The notes beneath the pieces are model-generated. The model was not told where the DNA came from. It saw only the letters and a list, made by a program, of their open reading frames with translations, and searched no databases. Below, piece after piece: positions 1 through 12,451 of a stretch of 64,000 nt of DNA. The position numbers and the translations under genes are program-made. Origin of the DNA: Candidatus Rokuibacteriota bacterium (GTDB lineage: Bacteria > Methylomirabilota > Methylomirabilia > Rokubacteriales > CSP1-6); contig JACQFL010000045.1 of the NCBI GenBank assembly GCA_016200085.1, positions 29,799 through 93,798 of the forward strand, written 5' to 3'. Each line of letters opens with the position of its first letter. Positions within the stretch are counted from its first letter, which is position 1.

Positions 1-142
1 GGAGGCCGCGCGGCGCGGGATCGCCATCGCGCAGAGCGAGCTGGTCGGCCTCGCGCCCCGCGCGGCCTTCGCCGGGCGCGATCCCGCGAGCGTGGGCCTC
101 GCGGCCCTGGGCGCCGAGCGCCTGCTGGACTCCTGGCTCTAG
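1..142 (+). CDS. ftcD: Glutamate formimidoyltransferase, C-terminal fragment (5' truncated by window edge)
   Basis: Frame 2 translation EAARRGIAIAQSELVGLAPRAAFAGRDPASVGLAALGAERLLDSWL*; the SELVGL(V/A)P block is typical of the FtcD C-terminus. Confidence 0.65.
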   Translation, partial: EAARRGIAIAQSELVGLAPRAAFAGRDPASVGLAALGAERLLDSWL

Positions 143-232
143 TTGAACTCCGGGCGCCCCCCAGACCCCCCGACGCTCGGAACGCCCCGGGGAACCCGGG
201 GCTCCTCTCGATTCTCCCGGCAGGCTCCTGGC

Positions 233-1126
233 CTAGCCGGAGGCCAGCTTCAGGAGATCGGCGGTCAGGTCGTAGAGCTGGGCGCAGCCGGTCGCGCCCC
301 CGAGGAGCGTCTGGATGCGCGTGCGCAGCCCGCCGTCCAGCCGCTCGCCGACGAGCGAGGCGATCCGGCCCTGGGGCTCCGAGCAGATCCCCGCGTACGG
401 CAGCCGCGGCGTCATCGAGTCGGCGCGCACGATCCGGCCCGTGGCCGTGTCGACCTCGTAGGTGACGTCGAAGCCGTGGACGTTGTCGTGCATGGACTGG
501 AAGAGGCGGAGCCGCTCGCCCTCCGCGGCGCGCACCCGCTCCAGCCGCGCCACCTTGCGGCGCACGAAGATGCGCTCCTGCCCGGGGCGCGGGCTGTAGA
601 AATCGGGATGCATCGACGCTGCGACCGTGCGCGTCGCGAACAGCGCGCGGCCGGCGGCGCTGTAGGTGAAGCAGGAGTCGGGAAGATCGACCCACCCCGT
701 GGTGTCGAGCTCCCAGCACGCCTCCGGGCCGGCGAGCGCGCGCTCGGCGCGCTCCCGGGGCAGCTTGGCGACCTGCCGGCTGAGGCGCGCGATCTCGACG
801 GCGGCATCGACCACGAGCGCGCTGCCGGCGCCGCGCCCGGTCGCCTCCGCCACGCGACGGGTGAAGCCGGCCACCATCGCCGCGCCGGCGAGATCCGCGA
901 AGCCCTTCGTCACCGCGGCGTCGACCTCACCCGCGAGCGGGTGACACGCCGCCGCGAGGATCCGGTAGTCGGGCGACGGCAGCGCGGTGGCCGTCACTTC
1001 CACCTCGCGGTCGGGCTCGCGCAGGCGCACCGTGTGTCGCAAGGCCTGGCCGGGCGCGTCGTCGATCCAGCCGTCCATCACGCGCTCCCACCGCTCGCGC
1101 CCGATCAGCCGAGGGACGGCGATCAT
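233..1126 (-). CDS. DUF2889-like protein
   Basis: 297 aa ORF; C-terminal GCAQLYDLTADLL pattern resembles the DUF2889 family. Confidence 0.55.
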   Translation of the reverse strand: MIAVPRLIGRERWERVMDGWIDDAPGQALRHTVRLREPDREVEVTATALPSPDYRILAAACHPLAGEVDAAVTKGFADLAGAAMVAGFTRRVAEATGRGAGSALVVDAAVEIARLSRQVAKLPRERAERALAGPEACWELDTTGWVDLPDSCFTYSAAGRALFATRTVAASMHPDFYSPRPGQERIFVRRKVARLERVRAAEGERLRLFQSMHDNVHGFDVTYEVDTATGRIVRADSMTPRLPYAGICSEPQGRIASLVGERLDGGLRTRIQTLLGGATGCAQLYDLTADLLKLASG

Positions 1127-1139
1127 CCCCCCGGGGCCC

Positions 1140-1313
1140 TCATCGCGGGTGCCCGCCGGCGGGGCCGCCGCCGGCGAGGTACCGGTCGGGCTCGCGATCG
1201 AACGCCTTCTTGCAGCCCACCGCGCAGAAGTAATACGTCCGGCCCTGGTAGCTCGACTGCGCCGCCGCCTGGGCGGGCTCGACGGTCATCTTGCACACGG
1301 GATCGACAGCCAT
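1140..1313 (-). CDS. Small YHS-domain metal-binding protein (57 aa, absent from ORF track)
   Basis: Translation MAVDPVCKMTVEPAQAAAQSSYQGRTYYFCAVGCKKAFDREPDRYLAGGGPAGGHPR*; DPVCKM...YYFC..GCKKAF is the YHS signature; 19 nt downstream of copA. Confidence 0.9.
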   Translation of the reverse strand: MAVDPVCKMTVEPAQAAAQSSYQGRTYYFCAVGCKKAFDREPDRYLAGGGPAGGHPR

Positions 1314-1332
1314 GACGACCTCCTGGGCCGGA

Positions 1333-3597
<2,265 letters not shown>

Positions 3598-3599
3598 GC

Positions 3600-3881
3600 C
3601 TAGCGGCCTCCGAAGCGCGCGAAGACGTCGAGCAGCTCGTCGATCTTCCGCTGCCGGTCGCCCCGCGAGCCCGAGCGGAGCGCGTCGGACACGCACGACT
3701 CGATGTGGCGGCCCAGCAGCAGCTTCTGCACCTGCTCGAGCGCCCCCTGCACCGCGGAGATCTGGAGCAGGACGTCCACGCAGTACGCCTCGCTCCCGAT
3801 CATCCGCTGCAGCCCCTGCACCTGCCCCTCGATGCGCCGCAGCCGCCCCAGCGCCTTGCCCTTGGTCTCGCCGTCGATCAC
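3600..3881 (-). CDS. csoR: CsoR/FrmR-family metal-sensing transcriptional repressor
   Basis: [21 protein letters not shown]...[16 protein letters not shown]...HIESCV; 93 aa from GTG at 3881, adjacent to operator. Confidence 0.88.
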   Translation of the reverse strand: MIDGETKGKALGRLRRIEGQVQGLQRMIGSEAYCVDVLLQISAVQGALEQVQKLLLGRHIESCVSDALRSGSRGDRQRKIDELLDVFARFGGR

Positions 3882-3887
3882 CGTCAA

Positions 3888-3902
3888 TACCCCCAGGGGG
3901 TA
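3888..3902 (-). promoter_or_regulatory. Putative CsoR operator TACCCCCAGGGGGTA
   Basis: Perfect 15-bp palindrome between the predicted -10 (ATTGTC = rc GACAAT, 3903-3908; -35 rc TTGACA 3926-3931, 17-bp spacer) and the csoR start. Confidence 0.8.
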
Positions 3903-3949
3903 ATTGTCGAACCGGACGCCAATCATGTCAAGCGGCGATCGGGCGCCGC

Positions 3950-4088
3950 CGCGCGCGAGGGTGGGGCAGGGGCTCGGGAAGCCGTTGGGTACGGGGAATA
4001 TCGTCGAACGTGTCACGCGGCGCGCGGACACGCCCATCGAGACCACAGTCAGTCGGCTTCCCGAGCCCCTGCCCCACCCTCGCGCGCG
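3950..4088. repeat. 35-bp perfect inverted repeat with 69-bp spacer
   Basis: Left arm 3950-3984 CGCGCGCGAGGGTGGGGCAGGGGCTCGGGAAGCCG; right arm 4054-4088 is the exact reverse complement. Confidence 0.95.
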
Positions 4089-4101
4089 ACGCTCACGCCG
4101 A

Positions 4102-4467
4102 TCAGTCGAACAAGGACGGCTGCTGGCCCGGCGGCGCCGCCCGGCGCCGGCGCACGCCCTTCCGCGTGCCGCGTTGCGACGCCCGCTTCGCGCGCGTCCC
4201 CGGCGGCGCGGGGCGGGGCAGCTTCCAGCCCTTCTGGGTCGCGATGCGCTCGCCCTGCTTGATGACCATGAGGTCCACCAGCCGCGCGAGCGGGTTGCGG
4301 AGGAGGCCGAGGTACTTCGGCCAGTACCTCGGCGACATCGCCAGCGTGCGCATCTGGTCGAGCGCGATCGTCAGGGCGGCCCGATCGCCCTTCTTCGACG
4401 CCTGGCGCAGCTCCCTCAGGATCGTCGCGGTGTTGATCCGGGAGGGGGACGTTCGCGCCGGGCTCAT
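4102..4467 (-). CDS. Hypothetical protein with C-terminal QPSLFD
   Basis: 121 aa ORF between rng and csoR, same strand. Confidence 0.6.
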   Translation of the reverse strand: MSPARTSPSRINTATILRELRQASKKGDRAALTIALDQMRTLAMSPRYWPKYLGLLRNPLARLVDLMVIKQGERIATQKGWKLPRPAPPGTRAKRASQRGTRKGVRRRRAAPPGQQPSLFD

Positions 4468-4480
4468 GTCGTGGGCTCCA

Positions 4481-6004
4481 TCACCGGAGGTGGATCTCGT
4501 ACTCCTCGCGCGGCTGCTGCGCGCCCGCCTTCTGCACGGTGACCTTGCGATCGACGATGTGCGCGAGCCGATCGAGGGCCTCCCGGGCGTCGCCGTGCAG
4601 ATAGTCGGCCAGCTCGCCGTGCACGCGGATCACCACCTCCCCGCCCGCGGGCGCCTCCGCGGCCTTCTGGCGGGCGGCGCGGAAGATCTCCTCGGCCAGG
4701 GTCGCGTCGGACTTGACGGCCGCGGCGCCCCGGCACGTCGGGCAGACCACGGAGACCAGCGAGCGGAGGTCCTGACGCACGCGCTTGCGCGTCATCTCGA
4801 CCAGGCCGAGCTCCGAGATGTCGAGCACGTTCGTGCGCGCCTTGTCCTCGGCGAAGGCCTTCTGCACGGCGCGGTTCACCTGCTCGCGGTGCTCGGCCGA
4901 TTCCATGTCGATGAGATCGATGATGATGATCCCGCCGAGGTCGCGCAAGCGGACCTGGCGCGCGACCTCGGTCACCGCCTCCAGGTTGATCTTGAGCACG
5001 GTCTGCTCGAAGTCGCGCTTGCCCACGTACTTGCCGCTGTTGACGTCGATGGAGACCAGCGCCTCCGTCTGGTCGATGACGAGGTAGCCGCCGGACTTGA
5101 GCCAGACCCGTCGCCGCAGCGCCTTCTCGATCTCCTTCTCGATGCCGAGGCTCTCGAAGATCGGCGCGCGGCCCTCGTAGAGCTTCACCCGGTCCGCCTG
5201 CGCCGGCACCAGCGTCTCGCCGTACCTCACGCACTTGGCGTAGACCTCTCGGTCGTCCACCAGGAATTCTTCGACGTCGGGCGAGAACAGGTCACGGACC
5301 ACGCGAAAGGTGAGGTCGCCTTCCTCGTGCAGGGCGGCGGGCGCCGCCGCCTGCGCGTGACGCGCCTGGATCTGCGACCACAGGCGGCCGAGGAACTCCA
5401 CGTCGGCGGCAAACTCCTCCTCGCCCTTGCCCTCGGCGTTGGTGCGCACGATGTAGCCGCCGGGCGGCGGGGTCAGGCTGCGGATGGTGGTGCGCAGGCG
5501 CTCGCGCTCGCGCTCGTCGTGGATGCGGCGCGAGACGCCGATGTGGGTCGACTGCGGCATGTAGACCAGGTACCGGCCGGGCAGCGAGATGAAGGAGGTC
5601 ACCCGCGCGCCCTTGGTGCCGAGCGATTCCTTGGCCACCTGCACCAGCACCGTCTGCCCGCGGCGCAGCATGTCCTCGATGGGCGCGCGGGCCTCGCGCC
5701 GGGGCGCCTCGGCCTCCGCGTCCTCGTCGACGTCGGGGTCCTCGTCCTCGACGGGCGTCTCCCCCGACGCCTCCAGCCGGGCCGTGTAGTCGCCAGCGTA
5801 GAGGAAGGCGTCCTTGTGCAGGCCGAGGTCGACGAAGGCGGCCTGCATGCCAGGCAGCACGTTGGTGACGGTGCCCTTGTAGACGCTCCCTACGATCGAG
5901 CGGCGCGCGTGCCGCTCCAGGTAGAGATCGGTGAGGACGTTCTGGTCCTGGACGGCCACCCGGGTCTCGGTGAGGCCGGCGTTGACGACGATCCGTTTGC
6001 CCAC
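4481..6004 (-). CDS. rng: Rne/Rng family ribonuclease (RNase G/E)
   Basis: S1-like GSVYKGTVTNVLPGMQAAFVDLG, DLGGIIIIDLIDM, CPTCRG. Confidence 0.93.
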   Translation of the reverse strand: MGKRIVVNAGLTETRVAVQDQNVLTDLYLERHARRSIVGSVYKGTVTNVLPGMQAAFVDLGLHKDAFLYAGDYTARLEASGETPVEDEDPDVDEDAEAEAPRREARAPIEDMLRRGQTVLVQVAKESLGTKGARVTSFISLPGRYLVYMPQSTHIGVSRRIHDERERERLRTTIRSLTPPPGGYIVRTNAEGKGEEEFAADVEFLGRLWSQIQARHAQAAAPAALHEEGDLTFRVVRDLFSPDVEEFLVDDREVYAKCVRYGETLVPAQADRVKLYEGRAPIFESLGIEKEIEKALRRRVWLKSGGYLVIDQTEALVSIDVNSGKYVGKRDFEQTVLKINLEAVTEVARQVRLRDLGGIIIIDLIDMESAEHREQVNRAVQKAFAEDKARTNVLDISELGLVEMTRKRVRQDLRSLVSVVCPTCRGAAAVKSDATLAEEIFRAARQKAAEAPAGGEVVIRVHGELADYLHGDAREALDRLAHIVDRKVTVQKAGAQQPREEYEIHLR

Positions 6005-6053
6005 GGCAGCACCTCGCCGGCGGGTCGCGCTCGCACGGGCCGCGCGCCTCGCC

Positions 6054-7145
6054 TCATTGGAACTGCCGCATCCGGACCGAGAGCAGGAGCCCCAGCCCCA
6101 TCAGGGACACCAGCATCGAGGAGCCTCCGTAGCTCATCAGCGGCAGGGGGATCCCGACGACCGGCAGCAGGCCGGTGACCATCCCGACGTTGATGAGCAC
6201 CTGGAAGGCGATGAGACCCGTCACGCCCAGCGCCACCAGCCGCCCGACGGGCTCCCGTGACGACGCGGCGATGTCGAAGCCGCGCACGAAGAGCAGGCCG
6301 TAGCAGGTGAGCAGCACGAGGCAGCCGACGAACCCCCACGTCTCGGCGAACACGGCGAAGATGAAATCCGTATGACGCTCCGGCAGGAAGGCCAGACGGC
6401 TCTGCGTCGCGCCCGCGACGCCCTTCCCCAGGAGCTGACCCGAACCGATCGCGATCTTGGCCTGGATCACGTTGTACGCGCTCCCGAGGGGATCGCGCAC
6501 CGGGTCCAGGTACACGAGGATGCGCTCGCGCTGGTAGTCCTTGAGGACCATCCAGGCGGCGGGCAGCGTCCCGAGCCCGGCGGCGGCGAGCGCGCCGAGC
6601 AGCTTCAGGCGGATGCCGGCGCCGACGAGGAGCGCGAGCAGCACCGGAACGAGCAGCAGCGCCGTGCCGAGATCGGGCTGCTTGACCACGAGCACGAAGG
6701 GCACGGCGGCGACGGGGAGCATCATGACGATGGCGGAGCCGCCGGGGGGCTGCGCCCACCGGGAGGTGAGGATCCACACCGCCATCAGGACGAAGCAGAG
6801 CTTGAAGAGCTCGGACGGCTGCACGGTGAGCGGTCCGAGCGCGATCCATCGGCGCGCGCCCGACACGCTTCGCCCGAGCGCGAAGACGGCGGCCAGGCCA
6901 CCGAGCCCCAGGAGGTAGAAGGCGGGCGCGGCGCGCACGAGCTTGCGGTAATCGAGGCTGGCCACCACGAGCAGGGCGAGGACGCCCAGCGCCGCCCACC
7001 CGAGCTGGCGCAGCGCGACGCCGCCCCCCGCCCGGCCGACGTTCAGGGTCGACAGCGTCGTGGCGCTCATGGCGACCAGGCCGGCCGTGGCGAGGAGCAG
7101 CGGCCAGTCGACGTTCTGGAGCAGCCGGCGATCGATGCCGATCAC
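6054..7145 (-). CDS. rodA: Rod shape-determining protein RodA (SEDS glycosyltransferase)
   Basis: FAVFAETWGFVG, LPLMSYGGSSM SEDS motifs; GTG start at 7145 overlaps mrdA stop. Confidence 0.93.
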   Translation of the reverse strand: MIGIDRRLLQNVDWPLLLATAGLVAMSATTLSTLNVGRAGGGVALRQLGWAALGVLALLVVASLDYRKLVRAAPAFYLLGLGGLAAVFALGRSVSGARRWIALGPLTVQPSELFKLCFVLMAVWILTSRWAQPPGGSAIVMMLPVAAVPFVLVVKQPDLGTALLLVPVLLALLVGAGIRLKLLGALAAAGLGTLPAAWMVLKDYQRERILVYLDPVRDPLGSAYNVIQAKIAIGSGQLLGKGVAGATQSRLAFLPERHTDFIFAVFAETWGFVGCLVLLTCYGLLFVRGFDIAASSREPVGRLVALGVTGLIAFQVLINVGMVTGLLPVVGIPLPLMSYGGSSMLVSLMGLGLLLSVRMRQFQ

Positions 7146-8965
7146 GAGCCCGTGAACCCGGCCATCGCGACCTTCTCGAAGAAGATGGCGTTCAGGATCT
7201 GACGGGCGATCGGCGCCGCGGCCGCGCCGCCGTGGCCCCCGCGCTCGACGAAGACCACGACGACGACTTCCGGGTTCGGCGCCGGCGCGTAGGCGGCGAA
7301 CCAGGCGTGGTCCTGGCCCTTCTCGGATTTCGAGTTCGCCACGGTCTGGGCGGTGCCGGTCTTGCCCGCCACGTCGAGGCCGGGGATGCGCGCGGCCGTG
7401 CCCGTGCCGCCCTCGTTGACGACGCCCCACAGACCCTGCCGGAGCACGGCCCACACCATCGGCGAGAGCTCGACGTGGCCCATGACCCGGCCCGGATCGC
7501 TCCAGATCACGCCGCGTTCCGGCCGCTCGACCCGCTGCACGAGACGGGGCTTCCACAGGACGCCGCCGTTGGCCACCGCGGCCATGGCGCGCGCCACCTG
7601 CAACGGCGTGACGAGCAGGGCGCCCTGCCCGATCGCCATGTTGGCCACGTCGCCGGCCAGGAAGGCGCGGCGCCCGCGCCGGCCGGCGCGCGGCTCGGGA
7701 ATGAGCCCGATCTTCTCGCCGGACAGGTCGATGCCGGTGGCCCGGCCCAGGCCGAACGCCTGCGCGTAGCGCGCGATGGTGGTGCCGCCGACCTTGAGGC
7801 CCGCCTGATAGAAGAAGACGTCACAGGAATGCACGATGGCGCGGTGCAGGTCGACGGTGCCGTGGCCTTCTTTCTTCCAGTCGTGGAACGTGTGATCGCC
7901 CAGCGTGAATGCGCCCCCGCAGTGCACGCGGTCCATCGGCGCCAGCGAGCCTTCCTGCAGCCCGGCCGCGGTGACCACGACCTTGAAGACGGAGCCCGGC
8001 GGATACTGGCCCTGGATCACGCGGTTCAGCAGCGGCCGGTCGGGATCCTGCACGACGCGCAGCCACGCGGCGCGGTCGATGGTGCCGGTGAAGCGGTCGA
8101 TCTCGTACGCCGGGGTCGAGACCAGGGCGAGCACGTCGCCGCTGCGCGGATCCATGACCACCACCGCGCCGGCCTTGCCCTCCATCGCGCGCTCGGCCGT
8201 CTCCTGCACCCGGCGATCGATGGTGGTGACGACCTGCGCGCCCGGATTCGGCTCCGCCGCCTGCATGACCCGGATGGAGCGGCCCAGGGCATCGACCTCG
8301 ATGCGCTCGCCCCCGTCGCGCCCGCGCAGGTGCTCGTCGAGCACGCGCTCGAGCCCGCTCTGCCCGACCATGTCGCCCCGTCGGTACCGCCCCTGCTTCA
8401 GCTGGTCGTCGCTCGCCTCGCGGACGTAGCCGAGCAGGTGCGCCGCGAAGCGGCTGCTGGGGTAGGCGCGCTGCGGCTCGACCTCGACGATCACGCCGGG
8501 CAGCTCGAGCTTCCACTCCTCGACCTTGGCCACGTCGCTGAGACTCAGCCCGCGGCGCACCCGCACGGGCATCAACGACTCCGGCGGCACGCGCTCGACG
8601 GCGTCGACGAGCTCGCGGAAGGGAATGTCGAGGAGCGCGGCCACCCGGCCGAGCACGGCATCGCGCCGCTCGCGCTCGCGGTCCAGCTCGCGCGGGATCA
8701 GCGAGAGCGTGAAGGCCGGCCGGTTGTCGACGAGGGGCCGGCCGTGGCGGTCGAAGAGGATGCCGCGCGGCGCGGCGATGGGCCGCACGCGGATCCGGTT
8801 CTTGTCGGACGCGTCCAGGAACCGGCCACCCTCCAGGACTTGCAAATACCAGAGCTGGCCGACGATGGCGAACAGCGCGCCCACGACGACGGCGAAGACC
8901 GCCATGACGCGCGAGCGGCCGAGGTCCCGTCGGTCCGACGGAAACCGGGTGGGCGCGAGTCTCAC
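7142..8965 (-). CDS. mrdA: Penicillin-binding protein 2
   Basis: PBP2 transpeptidase motifs (YPPGSVFK, HSCD, KTGTAQ) and position in mre/rod cluster. Confidence 0.95.
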   Translation of the reverse strand: MRLAPTRFPSDRRDLGRSRVMAVFAVVVGALFAIVGQLWYLQVLEGGRFLDASDKNRIRVRPIAAPRGILFDRHGRPLVDNRPAFTLSLIPRELDRERERRDAVLGRVAALLDIPFRELVDAVERVPPESLMPVRVRRGLSLSDVAKVEEWKLELPGVIVEVEPQRAYPSSRFAAHLLGYVREASDDQLKQGRYRRGDMVGQSGLERVLDEHLRGRDGGERIEVDALGRSIRVMQAAEPNPGAQVVTTIDRRVQETAERAMEGKAGAVVVMDPRSGDVLALVSTPAYEIDRFTGTIDRAAWLRVVQDPDRPLLNRVIQGQYPPGSVFKVVVTAAGLQEGSLAPMDRVHCGGAFTLGDHTFHDWKKEGHGTVDLHRAIVHSCDVFFYQAGLKVGGTTIARYAQAFGLGRATGIDLSGEKIGLIPEPRAGRRGRRAFLAGDVANMAIGQGALLVTPLQVARAMAAVANGGVLWKPRLVQRVERPERGVIWSDPGRVMGHVELSPMVWAVLRQGLWGVVNEGGTGTAARIPGLDVAGKTGTAQTVANSKSEKGQDHAWFAAYAPAPNPEVVVVVFVERGGHGGAAAAPIARQILNAIFFEKVAMAGFTGS

Positions 8966-8969
8966 CAGC

Positions 8970-9458
8970 TCACGACACGCGGCGGCGGTAGGCCTCGACC
9001 CACGCCAGGCCGAGCGCGAGGACGGCGCCGATGAAGCCGTTGTAGAGCGCCTGAGGCAGGACCACGTACGTCATCAGCTCGCCGAAGGCGACCGGAAAGT
9101 GGAAGACCTTGAGCAGGGCGAAGCGCGCGAGCGCCTCCGCCACGGAGAGCAGCACGAGCCCGGGCACCTGCACGAGCGGCTGGGTGACGGAGAGCCGCGG
9201 CGCGGCGGCACCGATGACGAACCCCACGAGAGCCTTGGTCAGCGCCTGCACGCCGAGCAGCCCACCCCCGGCGACGTCCTGCATCAGGCCGACCACGGCG
9301 CCGGCCAGGCAGCCCGTCTCGGCGCCGCGGCGTAACGCCAGGAGCACGACGATGATCAGCGGGATGTCCGGGGTCACGACGCCGATGCGCAGCGCGGGCG
9401 CCAGGGTGACCTGGGCGATGCCGCCGCCGAACACGGTGAGCGCGAGCAGCGCCCGCAC
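8970..9458 (-). CDS. mreD: Rod shape-determining protein MreD
   Basis: Small multi-TM protein between mreC and mrdA. Confidence 0.85.
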   Translation of the reverse strand: MRALLALTVFGGGIAQVTLAPALRIGVVTPDIPLIIVVLLALRRGAETGCLAGAVVGLMQDVAGGGLLGVQALTKALVGFVIGAAAPRLSVTQPLVQVPGLVLLSVAEALARFALLKVFHFPVAFGELMTYVVLPQALYNGFIGAVLALGLAWVEAYRRRVS

Positions 9459-9461
9459 GGC

Positions 9462-10304
9462 CTAGCGCTCCGACCCGCCCGGAAAGAACGCGGTGAGGTC
9501 CTGCATGCGCTCGCCCGTCACCAGCAGCACCTCGTCGATCCTGGCGAAGTCGACGAGCGGCGCGAGCTGCGCGTAGTGGAAGAGCGCGGAGCCACGATCG
9601 TCGATGGCCGTCACCCGGCCGATGGGGATGCCGCGCGGGAACACGCCCGAGAGCCCCGCGGTGACCACGAGGTCGCCGGCCTGGATCCCGCCGCCCTCGC
9701 GGGCCAGGTACTTGAAGCGAATGGTGCCGCGCGGCTCGCCCTCGACGATGCCCGCGGTGCGGGTGCGCACGACGTGAGCGCCCACGGTGGACGCCGGATC
9801 GGTGAGGACCTGGACGATGGACGCCCCCGGGCGCACCTCGACCACCCGACCGACCAGACCCTCGGGCGAGATGACGGCGGTGAGCCGCGCGACCTGGTCC
9901 GCCCGGCCGCGGTTGACGGTGAGCGAGCGCACCCAGCCGCCCCACTCCCGCGCGATGACCTCGCCGGCCATGGTCGGCACGGGGAGCCGGTCGTGCAGCG
10001 CGAGCAGGCGGCGCAATCGCAGATTTTCCTCGGTGGTCTCGGAGACCCATAGCGACTCCACGCGGAGCTGGCGGTTCTCCTCGCGCAACCGGCGGTTCTC
10101 GCCGCGCACGTTCTTCCAGTCGAGATAGGTGGCCCACACCCCGTGGGCGGCGCGGTTGACGGCGGCGACGCCGCTCTGGACGGGGACCGTCACGCGGGCG
10201 AGCGCGTCGGCCGCGCCGGAGGCGTGACCGCGTGTCTGCAGGGACAGCAGGAGCAGACACAGCCCGGCCACGGAGCCGAGCAGGGTCAGCCGGCGAATCT
10301 TCAC
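9462..10304 (-). CDS. mreC: Rod shape-determining protein MreC
   Basis: N-terminal TM/coiled coil and MreC core VIAREWGGWVRSLTVNRG. Confidence 0.92.
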   Translation of the reverse strand: MKIRRLTLLGSVAGLCLLLLSLQTRGHASGAADALARVTVPVQSGVAAVNRAAHGVWATYLDWKNVRGENRRLREENRQLRVESLWVSETTEENLRLRRLLALHDRLPVPTMAGEVIAREWGGWVRSLTVNRGRADQVARLTAVISPEGLVGRVVEVRPGASIVQVLTDPASTVGAHVVRTRTAGIVEGEPRGTIRFKYLAREGGGIQAGDLVVTAGLSGVFPRGIPIGRVTAIDDRGSALFHYAQLAPLVDFARIDEVLLVTGERMQDLTAFFPGGSER

Positions 10305-10332
10305 GAGACAGCCCCTCGACGGCGGCGAGCGG

Positions 10333-11466
<1,134 letters not shown>

Positions 11467-11737
11467 TTAGCGTCTTTGCCGGCCCGGGTGGGGTCGACGG
11501 AGCCCCCCGGGAAGGCAGGAAAGGGAAAGTTTTTCATGGGGTTCCCGACCCGTCCGCGGCGGCAGGGGCGCGGCCTGACGGGCGGCGAGCCGAGCTCCGG
11601 CGGCCGCGGATCGAGACGGAGCCCGCTGGACGCCGCGAGCCCGCGCGGATGTTCAGTCTGGCACGGAGGTGACGCTCATCGTCACCCGGGGAGCATCGGT
11701 CGACCATGCGTGCCCTCCCGGCGACGCGCAAAGGGGG

Positions 11738-11766
11738 TTGACCGGCTTCCGGCGTTCGTGTAAACG
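11738..11766 (+). promoter_or_regulatory. Candidate sigma70 promoter for first cspA
   Basis: TTGACC-N17-TAAACG, about 180 nt upstream of ATG. Confidence 0.45.
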
Positions 11767-11820
11767 TTACGCCGACTCTGGCACCACGGATGGGTTCACC
11801 GGCATCGAGACCGAGCGACA

Positions 11821-11853
11821 CGCTGCGCGAGATCCAGTTCGCGCGGCGTTTTT
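11821..11853 (+). promoter_or_regulatory. Terminator-like hairpin plus T-tract in 5' leader of first cspA
   Basis: CGCTGCGCGA-GATCCAGT-TCGCGCGGCG followed by TTTTT; 10-bp stem with one G:U. Confidence 0.6.
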
Positions 11854-11949
11854 GTTTGCCTTCCCGGAGGAAGGCGCCCCGCTCATGCGAGCGGGTGCAT
11901 CACGGGGCGGCGCGCCGCGCGCCCTCCCCGACAACGAGGTGCGAGGGCT

Positions 11950-12150
11950 ATGGCGACCGGACGAGTGAAGTGGTTCAACGACGCGAAGGGCTACGGCTTC
12001 ATCACGCAGGAGGGTGGCGAGGACGTGTTCGTGCACTATAGCGCCATCGATGGGCAGGGCTTCCGGAGCCTGGCCGAGGGCGATCAGGTCGAGTTCGAGG
12101 TGACCCGCGGCCCCAAGGGCCTGCAGGCCTCCAAGGTCCGCAAGGGCTGA
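11950..12150 (+). CDS. cspA: Cold-shock protein, CspA family
   Basis: [33 protein letters not shown]; canonical CSD. Confidence 0.96.
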   Translation: MATGRVKWFNDAKGYGFITQEGGEDVFVHYSAIDGQGFRSLAEGDQVEFEVTRGPKGLQASKVRKG

Positions 12151-12175
12151 GGTCCGTCGGGCGCCGCGATCACGC

Positions 12176-12205
12176 TTGACACCGTTTTTTTCTGCATTGT
12201 AGAGT
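12176..12205 (+). promoter_or_regulatory. Candidate sigma70 promoter for second cspA
   Basis: TTGACA-N18-TAGAGT; about 240 nt upstream of ATG at 12452. Confidence 0.6.
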
Positions 12206-12271
12206 TGGCGCGGCTCGTCGATGGGCGGAAGCTCGCTCCGGTTGGTGACGGCACGACATCGCTCGGCTCTG

Positions 12272-12307
12272 AAACGTCGCGAGACCCGAGGTTTCGCGAC
12301 GTTTTTT
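12272..12307 (+). promoter_or_regulatory. Intrinsic-terminator-like hairpin in 5' leader of second cspA
   Basis: AAACGTCGCGA-GACCCGAGGTT-TCGCGACGTTT then TTT; 11-bp perfect stem between promoter and cspA ATG. Confidence 0.75.
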
Positions 12308-12451
12308 GTGTCCGCACGCACGTGGGGACGCCGGCCATGGGGGCCAGGCTCACCGGAGCGGCGCGCCGCGCTCCGCACTAACCAGCACGCGGGCTCGGCC
12401 CGCCAGGCGCCGGCGCCCGCGGCATGCCGGCGGCAAGAAGGAAAGGGAAGC

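Noticed and set aside
11668-11686. GGTGACG-CTCAT-CGTCACC hairpin upstream of the first cspA
   Set aside because: Perfect 7-bp stem but no T-tract, promoter or similarity to other elements; could be chance in GC-rich DNA.
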